Source: Micromonospora_H sonneratiae
Lineage (GTDB): Bacteria; Actinomycetota; Actinomycetes; Mycobacteriales; Micromonosporaceae
DNA: 64,000 bases
NCBI RefSeq assembly: GCF_042679305.1
Contig: NZ_JBHTMP010000017.1
Span: 60,424 to 124,423, forward strand
Direction of reading: 5' to 3'
Shown: one piece after another, positions 61,603 through 64,000 of the stretch
Layout: every line of letters begins with the position of its first letter
Position numbering within the stretch: position 1 is the first letter of the stretch
The notes under the pieces: generated by a model
What the model saw: the letters and a program-made list of their open reading frames with translations, nothing else
Database searches by the model: none
Told to the model about the DNA's origin: nothing
Program-made: the position numbers and the translations under genes

Positions 61603-62392
61603 TCGGCACCTCCCGCCCGGAGGGCCAGGTGAGCCGGGCCCGCTGCCGGTCGAGCAGTGCCCGGACCGGTACCTCCAGCGCACTGGCCGCCCGCATCAGC
61701 GGCCGTCCGGTACGGACCGTGCCACCATGGCTGAGCACCTCGGCGGTACGGCGATCGTGCGGCAACTGGGCGATCACCGGCAGGTGCAGCGCCTTGCTGA
61801 CCTCACCGCGACTGTGTCCGTCACCGACCAGCAGCAGTCGCAGCGAGCCGGTCGGCACCCGGTGCTCGGCGAGGTCCCGTTGGATGGCCCGGACGGTCGC
61901 CTGGGTGCTGGACAGGTCGGGCAGGTGGGCGGAGGTGACGACCAGTACGACGGCAGCGGCCCGCAGGATCGGCCAGGGCGGCCCGACCACCTGGAGACGT
62001 CCACAGTCGACCAGCACGTCGTAGCCGGGCTGGCCGCGTTCCAGGGCGACGAAGAAGTCGGCGAAGCGCTGCCACAGCGGGGTGACGCTGCCCGCCTGGG
62101 CCGGGTCGACCACGCCCGGCAGCAGCAGTCGTTCCCGGCGGGGTGCGTCGAGGTCGACCAGCTGCGACCAGAACGCGGCTTCGAGGTTGCCGTCACGCAG
62201 TTCCCCGACCGCCAGTTCCCCGATGCCCCGGGCACCGTCGAGCACCCCACCCAGGTACCCGGCCAGGATCGACCCACCGGCCGGGTCGCATTCGGCCAGC
62301 ACCATCCGGTGATGCCAGGACAGGGTGCAGGCGAGGGCGGTCGTGGTGACCCCGGGGGACCCCTTGGCCGAGATGAGGGCGACGACCGCCAT
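61592..62392 (-). CDS. CpaE/MinD-like P-loop protein of the Tad operon
   Basis: A 266-residue P-loop protein. It starts VVALISAKGSPGVTTTALAC, a deviant Walker A of the ParA/MinD kind (KGSPGVTT). DPAGGSILAGYLGG and the switch-like VLVDCGRL near residue 128 follow. CpaE-type proteins position the pilus machine. It sits between the SAF gene and cpaF in the same operon. Confidence 0.8.
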   Translation of the reverse strand: MAVVALISAKGSPGVTTTALACTLSWHHRMVLAECDPAGGSILAGYLGGVLDGARGIGELAVGELRDGNLEAAFWSQLVDLDAPRRERLLLPGVVDPAQAGSVTPLWQRFADFFVALERGQPGYDVLVDCGRLQVVGPPWPILRAAAVVLVVTSAHLPDLSSTQATVRAIQRDLAEHRVPTGSLRLLLVGDGHSRGEVSKALHLPVIAQLPHDRRTAEVLSHGGTVRTGRPLMRAASALEVPVRALLDRQRARLTWPSGREVPNAV

Positions 62393-62394
62393 GA

Positions 62395-63054
62395 TCAGGC
62401 TGCCGTCGTCAGGACCACGGCGATCCGGCTCTCGGCGGCCAGCACCACCACGGCGGGCACGTCCCGTTCGGCCAGCGCCAGATAGAGCACCAGTTCGCCG
62501 TCCTCCGGGCTCGCCGTGTCGATCACCGTCGCCTCGAACCGGGTGCTCGGCGCGCTGCTGCCCTCGCTGTCCCGGGCGGGGCGGCTGACCAGCAGGAGCT
62601 TGTCGCCCGGGTGGAGCTGCCGGGCCGGCACCTCGCTGGTCTTGAGCCCCAGGGAGAGTTGCTGCTGTCCGGGTCCGATCAGCGGCTGGTCGGTGAGCTG
62701 GTCCAGGACCAGCAGCGTGCCCGGGGTCAGCGCCACCGCGGCGCGTTTGCCGATCACGTCGTGGATCCGGGTCGCGGGCACCGGGGAGAGTCCCGACCCG
62801 CCGGCGACCTGGACGGCGAAGAGGTCGTCGGCCCCCAGCACCGTGCCGACCGGTACGGCACGGGCGACGGCGAGGTAGCTGCCGGTGGCCCGTACGGAGG
62901 TGACCGCGAACGCCGCGCCGAGACCGCCGAGCGCGATCAGCAGGACCGCCAACCCCAGCAGACCGGGACGCATCCGTCGCTGTCGGACGATCCGGGGTGG
63001 GGCGACCGGTGCGTCGACCGGGCCGGACGGGTCGTGTCTGGTTGCCACGCTCAC
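62395..63054 (-). CDS. SAF-domain protein (CpaB/RcpC-like)
   Basis: A 219-residue protein with one N-terminal helix (GLLGLAVLLIALGGLGAAFA) and a SAF domain at about 60-130 (YLAVARAVPVGTVLGADDLF, IGKRAAVALTPGTLLV). CpaB/RcpC proteins of this type sit at the outer side of the membrane and aid pilin export. GTG at 63054 overlaps the upstream stop (GTGA). Confidence 0.82.
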   Translation of the reverse strand: MSVATRHDPSGPVDAPVAPPRIVRQRRMRPGLLGLAVLLIALGGLGAAFAVTSVRATGSYLAVARAVPVGTVLGADDLFAVQVAGGSGLSPVPATRIHDVIGKRAAVALTPGTLLVLDQLTDQPLIGPGQQQLSLGLKTSEVPARQLHPGDKLLLVSRPARDSEGSSAPSTRFEATVIDTASPEDGELVLYLALAERDVPAVVVLAAESRIAVVLTTAA

Positions 63055-64000
63055 CCGGTCACCACCTGGAGTTCGTCGATGCGGAGCTGTCTCGGCTCAC
63101 TGGTCCGGGTCTGCAACGGCAGGACGCCGCGCCGTCCACCACCGGTCCACCAGTCGACCCGCCAGGTCGTGGTGGCGGTGATCCGGTACGTCCCGCCGGG
63201 CCGACCGTGGCTCGACCGTGGATATCCGGCGTAGCCGCACTTCGGGGACGGACCACCACCGTCGCGCCCGGGGACGTACTCGACCCCGGGGTTGGTGCAG
63301 GTGATCCGCCGGCCGTTGCCCATGTTCCAGACGATCTTCGTGACCCGGGCCCTGATGTTGACGGTCAGTCCGGGCGCCCTGGCCGATGCCCGTTGCGGTC
63401 CCCAGGTGGTCGGTCCGGGATCGGTCCAGAGCCAGATCGGCAGTCCGACCAGGCCCGGTCCCCTGTTCGGCGCGATGCCGACGGTGGGCCGGCGCAGGGT
63501 GAGGCTGGCCAGCGCCCGGTTCGCCAGTTCGGCCGGGTCGGGTGGGGTGCCGTAGCCGTTCGGCGGGTTGGTGAGCCAGACGGGCTCCTGTGCACCGGCG
63601 CAACTGCGCAGGTAGAGCGTCTGGCCGGCCGGGCCGCCCGGGGGTTGTGGCCGGGCGCGTTTGTAGTAGCAGCCGTCGGAGTTGTTGAACCAGCCGAGCA
63701 GGTCGTCGTAGCAGGGCACGGTCACGCCGTTGCGTTGGCAGGTACGGCCGCTGCCTCCGCCTCCGCCACCCGGGTTGCCGGGGCTGCCCGGGGTGCCCGG
63801 TTCCTCGTCCCACACGTGGCAGTCGGACTGGCCCGGGGGACACTCCGCGCCGGGATCAGCACGTTGGGCAGCCAGGACCCGGCCGGTGGGGCCGAGGACG
63901 GGGGCGGCGACGGCGCCGGTGGGCGCGGCGGTCACCGCCAGCGCGGTCACCGTTGCGAGGGCGACGAACCATCGGGTACGGCCCGCCGGCCGGGGGCCGG
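63051..64000 (-). CDS. secreted hypothetical protein of the Tad operon, 5' end outside window
   Basis: At least 316 residues are visible. The frame is open to the window edge, and the N-terminal part (RWFVALATVTALAVTAAPTG, then AVAAPV) is a signal peptide, so only the first few residues are missing. The mature part has a Gly-rich linker (PGSPGNPGGGGGGSGR), then Cys pairs in GRTCQRNGVTVPCYDD, YLRSCAGA and RRITCTNPG, and ends VDWWTGGGRRGVLPLQTRT. I recognise no family. Its overlap with the SAF gene (GTGA) places it first in the visible Tad operon. Confidence 0.7.
   Translation of the reverse strand, partial: GPRPAGRTRWFVALATVTALAVTAAPTGAVAAPVLGPTGRVLAAQRADPGAECPPGQSDCHVWDEEPGTPGSPGNPGGGGGGSGRTCQRNGVTVPCYDDLLGWFNNSDGCYYKRARPQPPGGPAGQTLYLRSCAGAQEPVWLTNPPNGYGTPPDPAELANRALASLTLRRPTVGIAPNRGPGLVGLPIWLWTDPGPTTWGPQRASARAPGLTVNIRARVTKIVWNMGNGRRITCTNPGVEYVPGRDGGGPSPKCGYAGYPRSSHGRPGGTYRITATTTWRVDWWTGGGRRGVLPLQTRTSEPRQLRIDELQVVTG

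Overview
The window is high-GC DNA from an actinobacterium, most likely a member of the Micromonosporaceae. The evidence is the GC-biased codon use, frequent GTG/TTG starts, many apparently leaderless promoters (a TANNNT box 6-7 nt before the start codon), the conserved neighbourhood purF - purM - DUF3073 - Leu/Val-type dehydrogenase - bldC known from sporulating actinomycetes, and an NrdAB operon under both NrdR boxes and a cobalamin riboswitch as in Streptomyces. No insertion sequence, prophage or CRISPR array was seen. The genus call is an inference; no rRNA is present.

Layout. 1-6.7 kb: a partial Nudix hydrolase, a small membrane protein, the fatty-acid island htdX-fabG4 divergent from fadA2, then an ArsR-type regulator with an MFS exporter. 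6.8-13.6 kb: an orphan fused MalF/MalG-like permease, a secreted lectin-like protein, YidD, PurB, a YbjQ-family protein, a secreted trypsin and a GDT1-type cation exporter. 13.7-23.9 kb: purine genes purSQL, then a ComB-like phosphatase, a large membrane protein with a Gly/Tyr repeat tail, an SCP2-like protein, purF and purM. 24-25.3 kb: a two-gene cyclophane RiPP locus (radical SAM maturase plus precursor, AmcB/AmcA type). 25.7-29.2 kb: DUF3073, amino-acid dehydrogenase, a conserved unknown and bldC. 29.3-35.7 kb: a methyltransferase, then a 3-hydroxyacyl-CoA dehydrogenase/enoyl-CoA hydratase operon flanked by two paralogous Asp-rich 13-residue repeat proteins, a lipoprotein that looks like a circularly permuted Leu/Ile/Val-type binding protein, and small or secreted proteins. 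35.9-40.4 kb: an SRPBCC protein, TetR regulator divergent from a UvrA-like resistance ATPase across a 19-bp palindrome, and a Glu-Asp-Phe tRNA operon with its terminator. 40.5-47.6 kb: a NodB deacetylase lipoprotein, a CarH/LitR-like regulator, idi, crtI and divergent crtB, a flavoprotein disulfide reductase and a PNPOx-fold protein. 47.7-52.6 kb: nrdAB with its riboswitch, and a DUF2231-Rieske membrane protein. 52.6-64 kb: an M4 metalloprotease and a Tad/Flp pilus-type operon running off the right edge.

How it fits together. The purine genes supply PurB, PurS/Q/L, PurF and PurM of de novo IMP/AMP synthesis. Two B12-related sensors lie 9 kb apart: the riboswitch that should shut off the class I ribonucleotide reductase when B12 is plentiful, and the CarH/LitR-type protein beside the carotenoid genes, which has lost the Trp and the neighbouring His used by light-sensing CarH. 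The most unusual items are the circularly permuted binding protein, the 13-residue Asp-repeat pair, the Gly/Tyr-tailed membrane protein, the AmcA/AmcB locus and the variant CarH.
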